Shown here one piece after another: positions 33,936-41,605 of a DNA stretch of 64,000 nt. Position numbers and translations under genes: made by a program. The number at the start of each line of letters is the position of its first letter. Positions within the stretch are counted from its first letter, which is position 1. The stretch is from Methanoculleus bourgensis MS2. GTDB lineage: Archaea; Halobacteriota; Methanomicrobia; Methanomicrobiales; Methanoculleaceae. The stretch lies in contig NC_018227.2 in assembly GCF_000304355.2 (NCBI RefSeq), positions 1,054,001-1,118,000 on the forward strand. Reading direction: 5' to 3'. Below the pieces are notes generated by a model that was given only the letters and a program-made list of their open reading frames with translations, did not search any database and was not told where the DNA came from.

Positions 33936-34069
33936 CTTCCTGCCCCAACGTTCTGCCAGGATCCCGCAGTTTTTGCCTTCGCACCCCCTTCACGTTCAGC
34001 CCGCGCCCGGCCCGCCTCTCTAATCCCTTCTTTTCAGACTCATCCATGATACGCTCCCTCCTCGCCACG
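33936..34069. other. Intergenic spacer
   Basis: No gene seen. Confidence 0.3.
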
Positions 34070-34330
34070 ACGAGACCCTTTTTAGCGATCCTGACGTCTT
34101 CGAGCCCGCGTTCGTCCCCTGAAGTACGCCGGCCTGGACAGCGACGGGGTCTGGGAGGCGCTCCGGACACTCTTCCGGCTCGCGGTCATCGACCTCCCGC
34201 TCATCTACGTCGTCCTCCTGGTCGTCGCCGGCCAGAACCCCGCCGGGCAGGTCGCGTTCATCACACCCCTCACCTACGTCTTCCTCGCCGGGGCCGCGGT
34301 GCTCTACATCGCTGTGCTCGCCAACCGTGC
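34070..34330 (+). pseudogene. Membrane-protein cassette #7 (decayed)
   Basis: LKYAGLDSDGVWEALRTLFRLAVIDLPLIYVVLLVVAGQNPAGQVAFITPLTYVFLAGAAVLYIAVLANRAS. Only the middle part remains. It continues into the fragment also seen at 18235 (HRDELHFQFDAGRYRGWVAELAVRLEE). Confidence 0.6.
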
Positions 34331-35169
34331 CTCCCTCGCTTCCTGGAGAAGTGCCCTGCCATCAGTGCAGTGGACACGACAGTCATCGACGACTCCACCG
34401 GGACGAACTCCACTTCCAGTTCGACGCCGGGCGCTACCGGGGGTGGGTAGCAGAACTCGCGGTTCGGCTAGAGGAGGACTCCCCACCACCTTCTGGCGGG
34501 AGTTGCAACATGCGTAACCCTTGCTGCAAAGGGGAGCGCAAACATAGTTGCAAAGAGATCGAGGGTGAGAGTTCTCAAGGAATGGAGAGTATTTGATGAA
34601 CAAAGAGATTTTCCCTGAGATCGTTCACAGCGATCAGAGGCCGTTTGCAGCAAATTCCGGATCACACAGTCCATCCGATCAGGTTCCACTGGAAGAGCCC
34701 AGGGATCGCGTGCATGGCTCGGTTGTGCCGTGTGTTTCCGGACTTGCTGCAAGTCAACTACCCCCCGCTAACGCAGGGGGCTTGCAGCGAGGATCTCATG
34801 GAGACCACGACGATGCAATTTGATTCGCACGAAGGTTGCTTTAGCCAGCCTTATTCGTGCAGGCCGGTTGACGCGGCCCCTACCGATTATCCGCGGAACC
34901 ACGGAATCATCGGCTACTTGCTCCCCACCCGGCAGCGCACATCATACGCAAGTAGTAGTGTGGTTGAAACCTCCTCTTCAGGAGTCAGCGTCAGTGCGCT
35001 AGTACACAGTGGATCGACTCGAGGACACAAAAACATTATGGAGGAGGCAATTCCTCCCCCCGCTTGCGCAGGGGGTCTCCTTGCCCGAAGAGATGAAAAG
35101 ATCGAAAATGATGATTTAACGATGTGTCGTAAAAATCTCGGTGTATCAGAGTTTTCGACTGCCAAAAGT
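34331..35169. other. Decayed module region with IS200/IS605-like hairpins
   Basis: 34331-34480 holds the fragment shared with 18235. Hairpins ACTACCCCCCGCTAACGCAGGGGGCTTGC (34755-34785) and TCCCCCCGCTTGCGCAGGGGG (35049-35070) resemble the TnpB element end at 15665. No tnpB or tnpA coding sequence was found between them. Other ORFs here look random. Confidence 0.5.
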
Positions 35170-35505
35170 GTTTGCGCTCCTATTTGCGCACCCCTTTGGA
35201 GCACAGCCGCAAATGCTGCAAACAGTCTCCGGCTGCTCTCCGGTGTGCTTGACCCGGGGACGGTTGCCCGGGTGAAGACCGAGAGCCCGGCCGGGTGCGA
35301 TCCCTGCGATCATGGGGAAGGCAGTGTATCGATCACAGGAGGCACAGGCGAAGGGTTCTACACTCAACCGGTGCGGGAGAGGGGCACGAGGGAGGGGTGC
35401 GATGAATCCGCGGCGTTGCAACCCCCATGAAACACCGATCCTCTCAATCCCAGGTGGCGGATATCGGGCACCCAAAACGGAAGATGTCCGATATGTCCAA
35501 TAAAT
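35170..35505 (+). pseudogene. Primase gene 3'-end copy 3 and decayed iterons
   Basis: The stretch GGTGTGCTTGACCCGGGGAC .. GGGTGAAGACCGA .. CCGGGTGCGATCCCTGCGATC repeats the primase end (VRVEIGRCDVCG region) and copy 2. From 35425 CCGATCCTCTCAATC.CAGGTGGC .. AAAACGGAAGATGTCCGATATGTCC matches 22775-22840, with two TGTCCGATA-like units left. Confidence 0.6.
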
Positions 35506-35657
35506 GCGGCGGAAGGAACTGGTTTTCGAGATTAACTTGACATCGATGCTCAAGATCTGGTTCTAACGAACCATCGCACTGCGAACCCCGGGTTTCTCGA
35601 ACTCCTGCCTTTCAGGCAGTCGTCCTTCGGGCACTTCTGCGTGAGCCGATGAGGTAT

Positions 35658-35690
35658 GGGTGAACTACCCCCGCTTACGTAGGGGGCTTC
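35658..35690. repeat. IS200/IS605-like end hairpin (solo)
   Basis: GAACTACCCCCGCTTACGTAGGGGGCTTCCTGCGAGTG is very similar to the TnpB element end at 15665-15700. No transposase gene accompanies it. Confidence 0.55.
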
Positions 35691-35829
35691 CTGCGAGTGC
35701 CGCCTTCCACCTCGCTGAGATAATTCTGCAGGTGATTCGATCTCAAGGGGCGGGATTCAACAAAGCCCAAAACCCATTCAAACGGAGCGGTTCGATATCT
35801 TTATTGTGCCATCGGCGGAATAATCATAT

Positions 35830-36207
35830 ATGGTTGGTCCCCGGACTGTTCAGGAGCACAAAAGACGACTCGAAAGCGAGTTGCAGGTGTTTGTTGACCA
35901 TTGGAGCCGGGATCCGTCGATCAAGAAGATCATCCTCTTCGGCTCGGTTGCCCGGGGAGACGTCCATCGCAGCAGCGATCTCGATCTCATCATCATTCAG
36001 GAGACGGATAAGAAATTCCTGTCCCGTCTGGAACCGTTTTACCGTGATGCCCGTATCGCCATGGATATCCTGGTATATACCCCGGAAGAGTTCGCTGCCA
36101 TGATGGAGGGTGTCTTCCTTAAGAATGCATTGCGGGATGGTGTTGTGATCTATGAGGCAGGAACCGGGAAAAGAAGGAAGCAGATGGCTGAAACAAGCGG
36201 AGCGTGA
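35830..36207 (+). CDS. MNT-domain antitoxin
   Basis: 125 residues: MVGPRTVQEHKRRLESELQVFVDHWSRDPSIKKIILFGSVARGDVHRSSDLDLIIIQETDKKFLSRL. GSVARGDVHRSSDLDLI is the nucleotidyltransferase motif with both Asp. DARIAMDILVYTPEEFAAMMEG gives the third acidic strand. It overlaps the HEPN gene by 56 bp. The expected role is AMPylation of the HEPN partner. Confidence 0.88.
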   Translation: MVGPRTVQEHKRRLESELQVFVDHWSRDPSIKKIILFGSVARGDVHRSSDLDLIIIQETDKKFLSRLEPFYRDARIAMDILVYTPEEFAAMMEGVFLKNALRDGVVIYEAGTGKRRKQMAETSGA

Positions 36208-36556
36208 CTTTGATGATGCGCAGTATGCCTTTGCAGGCGAGAGATATAGCCTGGTCTGCTTTCTAGCCCAGCAGGCGGCAGAGAAAGCTATCAAGGCGTT
36301 TCTCTACCTCTCCGGAGAGGAGAGAGTACTTGGTCATTCCGTTGCAGACCTTCTGAACCGGGCCTCTTCACTCAACAGTGTTTTTGATGTCGTCTGGCGG
36401 GCAAGGACTCTTGATCTCTATTATATCCCGACCCGCTATCCAAACGGGATCCCTGGAGGCCTGCCGTATGAGGCGTTCGACCGAGAGGATGGGGAGAAGG
36501 CTCTGACGCTCGCTGCCTCTGTTATCAACCTCGTCAAAGAACAATTCACGGATTAG
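36152..36556 (+). CDS. HEPN-domain toxin
   Basis: 134 residues: WLKQAERDFDDAQYAFAGERYSLVCFLAQQAAEKAIKAFLYLSGEERVLGHSVADLLNRA and LDLYYIPTRYPNGIPGGLPYEAFDREDGEKALTLAASVINLV. This is the PF05168 HEPN type, with FLAQQAAEKAIKA and YIPTRYPN as hallmarks. It is of another subfamily than the HEPN at 32006 and is closer to that at 45882. ATG 36152 lies inside the MNT gene. Confidence 0.88.
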   Translation: MRQEPGKEGSRWLKQAERDFDDAQYAFAGERYSLVCFLAQQAAEKAIKAFLYLSGEERVLGHSVADLLNRASSLNSVFDVVWRARTLDLYYIPTRYPNGIPGGLPYEAFDREDGEKALTLAASVINLVKEQFTD

Positions 36557-36979
36557 TCGGTCAGGCGTAGCCGCAGACCTATGCACGTGTGTGTAGCCCA
36601 CACCGGTTGTCCGCACTTGCCTGGAAGCTGCTATCGAGATAGAGGATCTGTACTCTGACTTTTTGCAATTTTGTCCATCGGATACAGCAGTTACCGCGCC
36701 TGGTTGGCACAGGCCACGGTCTGGCTGGATAACGACCCGGCGAGTGACAGCAATGACAGCAGTTTGCAGCAGTTGCTGCAAACAATAAAACGACTGGAAC
36801 AAGGAGGAATGCGCGAAAAACACCTCCGGATCTCGATAATTATCGATCTATGTACCTATGTACAGCAGGATCAGAGAACGGAGAGCGCGGGCGACGAACA
36901 TTCCGGTGACGGCGAGGGTGCCTCTGTTTCCCGGACTGCTGCAAACAAAACGGTGAAATGTGCGTTTTATGGGTAAAAC
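36557..36979. other. Intergenic region, no gene recognised
   Basis: A 101-codon frame (36671-36976) contains SLQQLLQTIKRLEQGGMREKHLRIS but no family pattern. CAGCAGTTTGCAGCAGTTGCTGCAAAC at 36760-36785 is a local imperfect palindrome. It is probably decayed DNA. Confidence 0.3.
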
Positions 36980-37111
36980 ATGAATCTGGTGTCGCATCAG
37001 GCCGCACTCCTTGCTGCAACAATGATCGAGTCCGGCATCGAGACGATCATCACGGAGGATGGGCATCTCCGGCGCATCCCCGGGATCACGGTCGCGAACC
37101 CCTACCGGTAG
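36980..37111 (+). pseudogene. PIN-domain (VapC) C-terminal fragment
   Basis: MNLVSHQAALLAATMIESGIETIITEDGHLRRIPGITVANPYR is the last third of a PIN-domain toxin, with the IITEDGHLRRIPGI segment holding the C-terminal catalytic Asp. The first two thirds with the other acidic residues are missing. Confidence 0.7.
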
Positions 37112-37360
37112 ACGAGACGCGGAAGGCCGCTCGACACGTTAAAGCGTCTTACCAAGCACTATCCACGACTCGTCATCGACAAACCTCCCGACGACGACCC
37201 GCGTCGCCGCCACCACAACGACCCTCGGCTCCTCCGGCATCTCCACCCCGAAGACCATCACTCCCGCAATCCCCGCAAAGGCGACCACGACTGCCAACCA
37301 TGAGGAGGGCGCTCACCACCTCCAGAATACTTTTATTTGAACAGACGGTTACTACCACTC
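37112..37360. other. Intergenic region with a possible minus-strand membrane fragment
   Basis: On the minus strand (about 37310-37150) the frame LAVVVAFAGIAGVMVFGVEMPEEPRVVVVAATRVVVGRFVDDESW looks like a signal anchor and the start of an exported protein, but it is not continued. 37303-37326 (ATGAGGAGGGCGCTCACCACCTCC) is repeated at 37614-37637. Confidence 0.3.
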
Positions 37361-37579
37361 ATGACTCCGGCTGTCACCATCGATGAACTCTATCTTGAAA
37401 TCAAAAAGATACAGGAGACTATGGTCCGGCGGGAAGATCTTGACGCCCTTCTTGATACCGTTGAGATTCTCAGCAATCCCGAAACTATGGCGGCGATACA
37501 GAAAAGCGAAGAAGACATCGCAGCCGGGCGCTACCGGAAGATATCTTCAATAGACGACCTGCTCGGCGAGCTGTCCTGA
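37361..37579 (+). CDS. Orphan antitoxin (RelB/Phd-like)
   Basis: 72 residues from ATG 37361: TPAVTIDELYLEIKKIQETMVRREDLDALLDTVEILSNPETMAAIQKSEEDIAAGRYRKISSIDDLLGEL. LSNPETMAAIQKSEEDIAAGRYRKISSIDDLL is the standard C-terminal half of RelB-type antitoxins. A toxin start overlaps its stop (TGATGGAATGGACGATT, MEWTI), but the frame ends after 12 codons, so the RelE partner is gone. Confidence 0.78.
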   Translation: MTPAVTIDELYLEIKKIQETMVRREDLDALLDTVEILSNPETMAAIQKSEEDIAAGRYRKISSIDDLLGELS

Positions 37580-37878
37580 TGGAATGGACGATTCCAGGGG
37601 TCGATACGCCACTATGAGACGGACGCTCACCACCTCCGAGCCCCCGCCGTCGGTATCCCCACACACTCATATTGAACCGGCCAGCAGGGAGACCCCCGTG
37701 CGGATAGAACCCCCGGACGGCGCGGGAAGATCCCCCGGCCCCGATCCCCGCCTGACCCGGATAACCATCCTCTATTTGTACCTACCGTTCCACAACGAGC
37801 CCCCTGTGCCCTGCTGAACGCACAAATCATAAGATATATCGTTGCTCTGACAAAACCTCCCCGCATTGATATCATCAG

Positions 37879-38316
37879 GTGGTACTATTGTCAAACTTCT
37901 GTCCGGAGTGTGGAAACAAACTCATCAGCTCAAACGCTGAGATCTGCCCGGGGTGCGGGGTCAGGCTCAGGGGGAGCACCGAGAAGAGCCCCGGCCTTGC
38001 AGCACTCTGCGGCCTCCTCTTCACCGGCATGGGGCAGGTATACAACGGGGATGTCAGCCGGGGTTTTCTCATCCTCGGCGGAGCGGTTATCGGCGGTGCG
38101 TTCTTCATCATCCCCGGCCTGGCCGTGGCGATCTATGGCATCTACGATGCGTATACAACAGCAAAACGGATGAACGCAGGGGAGATCCCGTACCGGGAGA
38201 CAAGTGCCCTCCATATGGGCCTGTTCCTGATAGCCTGGGTCTTCGGCGTCGTCGCGTTCCTCATCCTGACCGTGCTCGTGACCGCAGTCCTGGCTGCAGT
38301 GTTGTACTCCCTCTGA
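37879..38316 (+). CDS. Zinc-ribbon plus TM2-like membrane protein
   Basis: 145 residues (GTG start; TTG 37888 is possible). The N-terminal zinc ribbon is FCPECGNKLISSNAEICPGCGVRL. Then come hydrophobic segments: LAALCGLLFTGMGQVYNGDVSRGFLILGGAVIGGAFFII (the GxGQxYxGD..RG signature of TM2 domains), GLAVAIYGIYDAYTTAKRMN, and a C-terminal pair from about residue 108. It is an integral membrane protein of unknown role; TM2 proteins are often linked with surface or stress functions. Confidence 0.8.
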   Translation: MVLLSNFCPECGNKLISSNAEICPGCGVRLRGSTEKSPGLAALCGLLFTGMGQVYNGDVSRGFLILGGAVIGGAFFIIPGLAVAIYGIYDAYTTAKRMNAGEIPYRETSALHMGLFLIAWVFGVVAFLILTVLVTAVLAAVLYSL

Positions 38317-38403
38317 TGGCCGGAGCAACATCCTAACCGCCACCCCCTTTTCCGGCGGCCCGCAGCGTCAGGTTCATATCCTCCCGGGGTAATACAGCCC
38401 GCC

Positions 38404-38643
38404 ATGTCAGACGAGACGACTACGATCGAGATCCTCAAATCCGACCGGGACCTGCTGGACGAACTCCGCCGCTACCCGGACGAGCCCTACCTGGCTATCA
38501 TCCGCCGGCTCCTGGAAGAGATCGAGGATCCCGAAACCCTGAGCCCGGAGGTGATCGCCGGTATCCAGGCATCACTCGACGAGATCCGGCGGGGCGGGTT
38601 CGTGACGCACGAGGCGCTGAAACGGGACCTGGGGATAGAGTGA
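38404..38643 (+). CDS. Solitary antitoxin-like protein (DUF7557-like)
   Basis: 79 residues: TTTIEILKSDRDLLDELRRYPDEPYLAIIRRLLEEIEDPETLSPEVIAGIQASLDEIRRGGFVTHEALKRDLG. It shares the layout of the antitoxins at 9323 and 10264 (ribbon-helix-helix then GIxxSLxxIxxG). No toxin gene follows; the next gene is on the other strand. Confidence 0.65.
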   Translation: MSDETTTIEILKSDRDLLDELRRYPDEPYLAIIRRLLEEIEDPETLSPEVIAGIQASLDEIRRGGFVTHEALKRDLGIE

Positions 38644-38656
38644 ACCAGGGGCCGCT

Positions 38657-38965
38657 TCAGGGCTCATTCCCGGCTAGCCAGTCCTCGTAGCGGTCGGCGT
38701 GCTCCATCATCCAGTGCGCCATCGCAACCCACCGTTGCGGCGACATCCGGAGGTCGATGACAACCCGCCGCTGGATGCCTGTCGCCGCCATATGCCCGTC
38801 AGGGTCTGTCGTGAGCTCCGGGACATCGTAGAAGAAGGCCAGGTGCCCCCTCTCCGGGTTCAGGTCGCCAAAGACACCGTCGACGTATGCGACCTTGAAG
38901 TCGGGTTCCCTGACCGTTTCAACCGAAGGCTTTGGCCCCTCTTCCTCAACCGTCATCCGCTTCAA
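38657..38965 (-). CDS. Hypothetical protein, DUF3467-like pattern
   Basis: 102 residues. The middle VREPDFKVAYVDGVFGDLNPERGHLAFFYDVPELTTDPDGHMAATGIQRRVVIDLRMSPQRWVAMAHWMMEHADRYEDWLAG resembles the DUF3467 outline (VYxNxxxV..DFxLxF..rIxMSPxxaKxLxxxLxxxixxYE), but the match is by eye only. It overlaps the upstream regulator gene by 4 bp, so both are one operon. Confidence 0.6.
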   Translation of the reverse strand: MKRMTVEEEGPKPSVETVREPDFKVAYVDGVFGDLNPERGHLAFFYDVPELTTDPDGHMAATGIQRRVVIDLRMSPQRWVAMAHWMMEHADRYEDWLAGNEP

Positions 38966-39468
38966 CCTCCCCCGGATTCTGCGTACCGCCCCGGGTTCGC
39001 CTGGCTGCCCCGGAGGAGCGATCTCGGGCTTGCTCCCGTATATGAAACCCCCTTCTCCCGCTCATGCTCCCCGGCAAATCGGAAGGCAACCTCGCGCCTG
39101 CAGTACTCAAAGACCGCGTCCCTCATACAATGGGTCCCCTCCCGATCGTCGATGACAGCATACGCGAGGAACGTCAGCGCGTCAAGCCGCTTCGATCCGG
39201 GATTCACCCGGTACACCGGCCTCTGAGGGTCCATGTACTCTTTTGTCATGATGTTTTGGTCAACTAGTTTATCGAGCGCATCCCTGACGCTGACGTTCGA
39301 TTTCCCGGTCATCTTTGCGAGATACCTCGGTCTGAACTCCCGCTCCGGGTCCGCTACGATCTCCCGGACCACATGGGTTATGACCGTTTCACCAAAGAGG
39401 CCCCCATAGGGAACCCCGATGTATTCCTCAACCGAGGAGGGCAATTCTGGCAAGTTATCCTCTTCCAT
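38962..39468 (-). CDS. Winged-helix regulatory protein
   Basis: 168 residues. HVVREIVADPEREFRPRYLAKMTGKSNVSVRDALDKLVDQNIMTKEYMDPQRPVYRVNPGSKRLDALTFLAYAVIDDREGTHCM is a winged helix with the recognition helix KSNVSVRDALDKLVDQNI. The N terminus is acidic and the C terminus is basic. It is probably a DNA-binding regulator of its own two-gene operon (with 38657). Confidence 0.65.
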   Translation of the reverse strand: MEEDNLPELPSSVEEYIGVPYGGLFGETVITHVVREIVADPEREFRPRYLAKMTGKSNVSVRDALDKLVDQNIMTKEYMDPQRPVYRVNPGSKRLDALTFLAYAVIDDREGTHCMRDAVFEYCRREVAFRFAGEHEREKGVSYTGASPRSLLRGSQANPGRYAESGGG

Positions 39469-39525
39469 CCTACTCCTCCACCTTCCGCAGCTATGCAGAT
39501 ATACTTATTGTTACTATAAATATAT

Positions 39526-39860
39526 TTACATGCCCTTCCTATGCCGGTGGTGAGGGATCTCGACGCCATAGTATATCGCCCAGGCATCGGCCCAGTTCCA
39601 GTCGTGCAGCTTAACCAGTTTTTTGGAGGGTGTTCTGTTTGTTCTGTAGATGGCAATCCTTCCGGGACCATACTCCTTGACAAGCCCGAAAAGATCGATA
39701 CCGGTCTTTGCACACCTGCAGTAGCACTCCCCTTCCTCGTAGTCACAGTAGGCCGTCGCGCTTCTTTAACCAGGCAAGAAAGCGTGCGAGGTCGTAGCCG
39801 ACAACCGGTGGGGGTGGATCTCCTCTCTCAAGCGCCACAGGTAACAATTCTTTCAGGGCC
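39526..39860 (-). pseudogene. Frameshifted protein gene of unknown family
   Basis: Minus strand. Frame A reads LERGDPPPPVVGYDLARFLAWLKKRDG. Frame B continues AYCDYEEGECYCRCAKTGIDLFGLVKEYGPGRIAIYRTNRTPSKKLVKLHDWNWADAWAIYYGVEIPHHRHRKGM to the TAA at 39526. The shift lies near 39757. The cluster of three Cys suggests metal binding. The rest of the region up to 40313 has no recognisable gene. Confidence 0.5.
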
Positions 39861-40313
39861 GGATAACCCTTCTCTTTTCTCTCCCCGGGCCGCACGCCCC
39901 CGAGAGATCTCCGAACCGCCACATAGCGGATGTGTGCCCCCTCCGGACCAGTCCGGGCCTCTTCCGCCTCCCCCCTCCTCGATGAGAGCGAGGAGGCGAT
40001 CGAGATCCGGAGTTACTGTTAACCACCGTAACGGGGAGGAACGTTACGGTAGATGAGTTACTGTATCATTTTTCAGTGATACGGTATGATACAGTAGATG
40101 TCATCCCGGGATTGCGGGCCAATATCCGAACCGGGCCTGAACCTGCCTCCTCCGGGGCACCTGGTGATGCAGCAAGGTTTACAGGAGACGATTTACTGTT
40201 TCACCCCGCACAGTAAGCTCCATAAAACCCATCCCGGCACAACCCCCGTGCTCAAACAGCAACCTTATATCCCCGCAGGCAGCAGGCAGCACAACCCCCG
40301 GGAGTGTAATGAC
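39861..40313. other. Intergenic region before the DUF2769 gene
   Basis: No gene is seen. It holds GTTACTGT..ACGGTAG and ATGATACAGTAG repeats (GTTACTGTTAACCACCGTAACGGGGAGGAACGTTACGGTAG at 40012-40052, then two GTATCAT/ATGATAC words) that may be operators, and a TATA-like CCTTATATCC at 40263. Confidence 0.4.
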
Positions 40314-40631
40314 GTGGATACATTCGAGCGACTGGTGCAGACAATGATGCAGATGCCCCTTGCCGAGCGCATCAACACCCTCCGTGCCGAGCGGGCGAAG
40401 TGCATCTGCATGGACTGCCCGACCTTCACCGAATGCGCAAAAAACCTGGACCAGGGCTTCTTCTGTTTCACCGGCATGAGCATCATCTGCATCAGCCACG
40501 AGGTCAGGTGCCTCTGCCCCACATGCCCGGTCCCGCCGGAGACCGGGCTTCTGCATACAGTGTTCTACTGCACGCGGGGCGACGAGAAGGCCCGGAGGTA
40601 CGACCAGTTCCTGGCCGGGGAGATGCGATGA
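40314..40631 (+). CDS. DUF2769 cysteine-rich protein
   Basis: 105 residues from the GTG at 40314 (GGGAGTG ribosome site 10 bp upstream). A longer frame to 40098 exists but has no protein character. DTFERLVQTMMQMPLAERINTLRAERAKCICMDCPTFTECAKNLDQGFFCFTGMSIICISHEVRCLCPTCPV shows eight or more Cys in CxCxxCPT..C..CF..C and CxCPTCPV patterns, as in DUF2769. Methanogens often place such proteins next to flavoproteins. It overlaps the flavoprotein gene by ATGA. Confidence 0.82.
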   Translation: MDTFERLVQTMMQMPLAERINTLRAERAKCICMDCPTFTECAKNLDQGFFCFTGMSIICISHEVRCLCPTCPVPPETGLLHTVFYCTRGDEKARRYDQFLAGEMR

Positions 40632-41593
40632 AGGTCCTGGTCGTCATGGGAAGCCCCCGGAAGGGCAACACCTACCGGGCGGCGAAGAGGATCGAGAACA
40701 CGATGCGCTCCCTCGGCGACGTTGAGTTCGAGTACCTCATGCTCGGCGACGTCGGGCTTGCACCCTGCCGGGGATGCGCACTCTGCCTGGAGTGGGGCGA
40801 GGAGCGCTGCCCCATCCTGGACAACGCCCCTGCCGTCGAGGAGAAGATGCACAACGCAGACGGGGTGATCTTTGCGACCCCGGTCTACGGTCTCGCCGTC
40901 ACCGGTCTCATGAAGACCTTCATCGACCGGTTCTCCTATATCTTCCACCGCCCCCGCTTCTTCGATAAACGAGCCCTCCTCCTCACCACCACCGGCTTAG
41001 TGGGCGAGAAAGACGTTCTTCGCTACCTCGACACCGTCGCCGGCATATGGGGGTTTGATGTCGTCTCCCGTGTCGGTATCGTCACAAACCCCGTCACCAT
41101 ACCAGAGCGGCAGGCCCGCAGGAACGACCGGAGACTTGACGAAGCGGCCCGGTCATTCTTCCAGGCGCTGGTTGAGGGAAGAGAGCGGCGGCCGGGGCTT
41201 GGGAGCGTCATCATCTTCCACGGTCAGCGGGCATGGTTTATCGAACTGGCAGACCACGCCCCTGCCTACTGGAAAGAATCAGGCTGGCTCGACCCCCGCG
41301 CCCGCTACTGGAGCATTTCATCTAATATTTCACCTGGCATCCCATCAACTCACGCGAAGAGCGCGAAGACGCGAAGTCCGTATACCTCCCCCAACCGGAA
41401 CCCTTCGCGATCTTCGCGGCTTCGCGTGAGGTGGCGGTCTGCATCAAGACCTGCAAGATAAGGTGAAATGGTCCACTACTACACGAGCGTTCCGGTCAAC
41501 CCGCTCTACGACGCCCTGGGAAGAATTGTTGAGTGGTACAGCAGGCAAAAGATCAGAAGAGACCTTGCCGGGGCCCGACGACCGCCGGCATGA
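40628..41593 (+). pseudogene. NADPH-dependent FMN reductase/iron-sulfur flavoprotein gene, interrupted by a MITE
   Basis: MKVLVVMGSPRKGNTYRAAKRIE is the FMN phosphate loop of the flavodoxin-like fold. PCRGCALCLEWGEERCPI carries a compact Cys motif, as in iron-sulfur flavoproteins (Isf). ADGVIFATPVYGLAVTGLMKTFIDRFSYIFHRPRFFDKRALL is the flavin-side loop. At RAR-Y the MITE (41305-41479) enters. Removing 171 bp gives ..DPRARYYTSVPVNPLYDALGRIVEWYSRQKIRRDLAG to the TGA at 41591. As it stands the protein ends early inside the element (TAA 41459), losing about 38 C-terminal residues. The flavin domain is intact, so some activity may remain. Confidence 0.88.
41305..41479. mobile_element. CTAG-MITE inserted in the flavoprotein gene, CTAC duplication
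   Basis: TGGAGCATTTCATCTAATATT .. GATAAGGTGAAATGGTCCA (41309-41475, 167 bp), flanked by CTAC on both sides (41305-41308 and 41476-41479). Core hairpin CTCACGCGAAGAGCGCGAAG .. TCGCGGCTTCGCGTGAG. The repaired coding sequence is continuous, so the target duplication is 4 bp and need not be CTAG. Confidence 0.93.
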
Positions 41594-41605
41594 ACCGCCC
41601 CACAC

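Noticed and set aside
36671-36976. Possible small protein with SLQQLLQTIKRLEQGG
   Set aside because: No start context, no family pattern, composition changes along the frame; left as part of an intergenic region.
39541-40056. 171-codon plus-strand frame
   Set aside because: The minus strand has better protein character here (two frames of a broken gene, LHDWNWADAWAIYYGVEIPHH).
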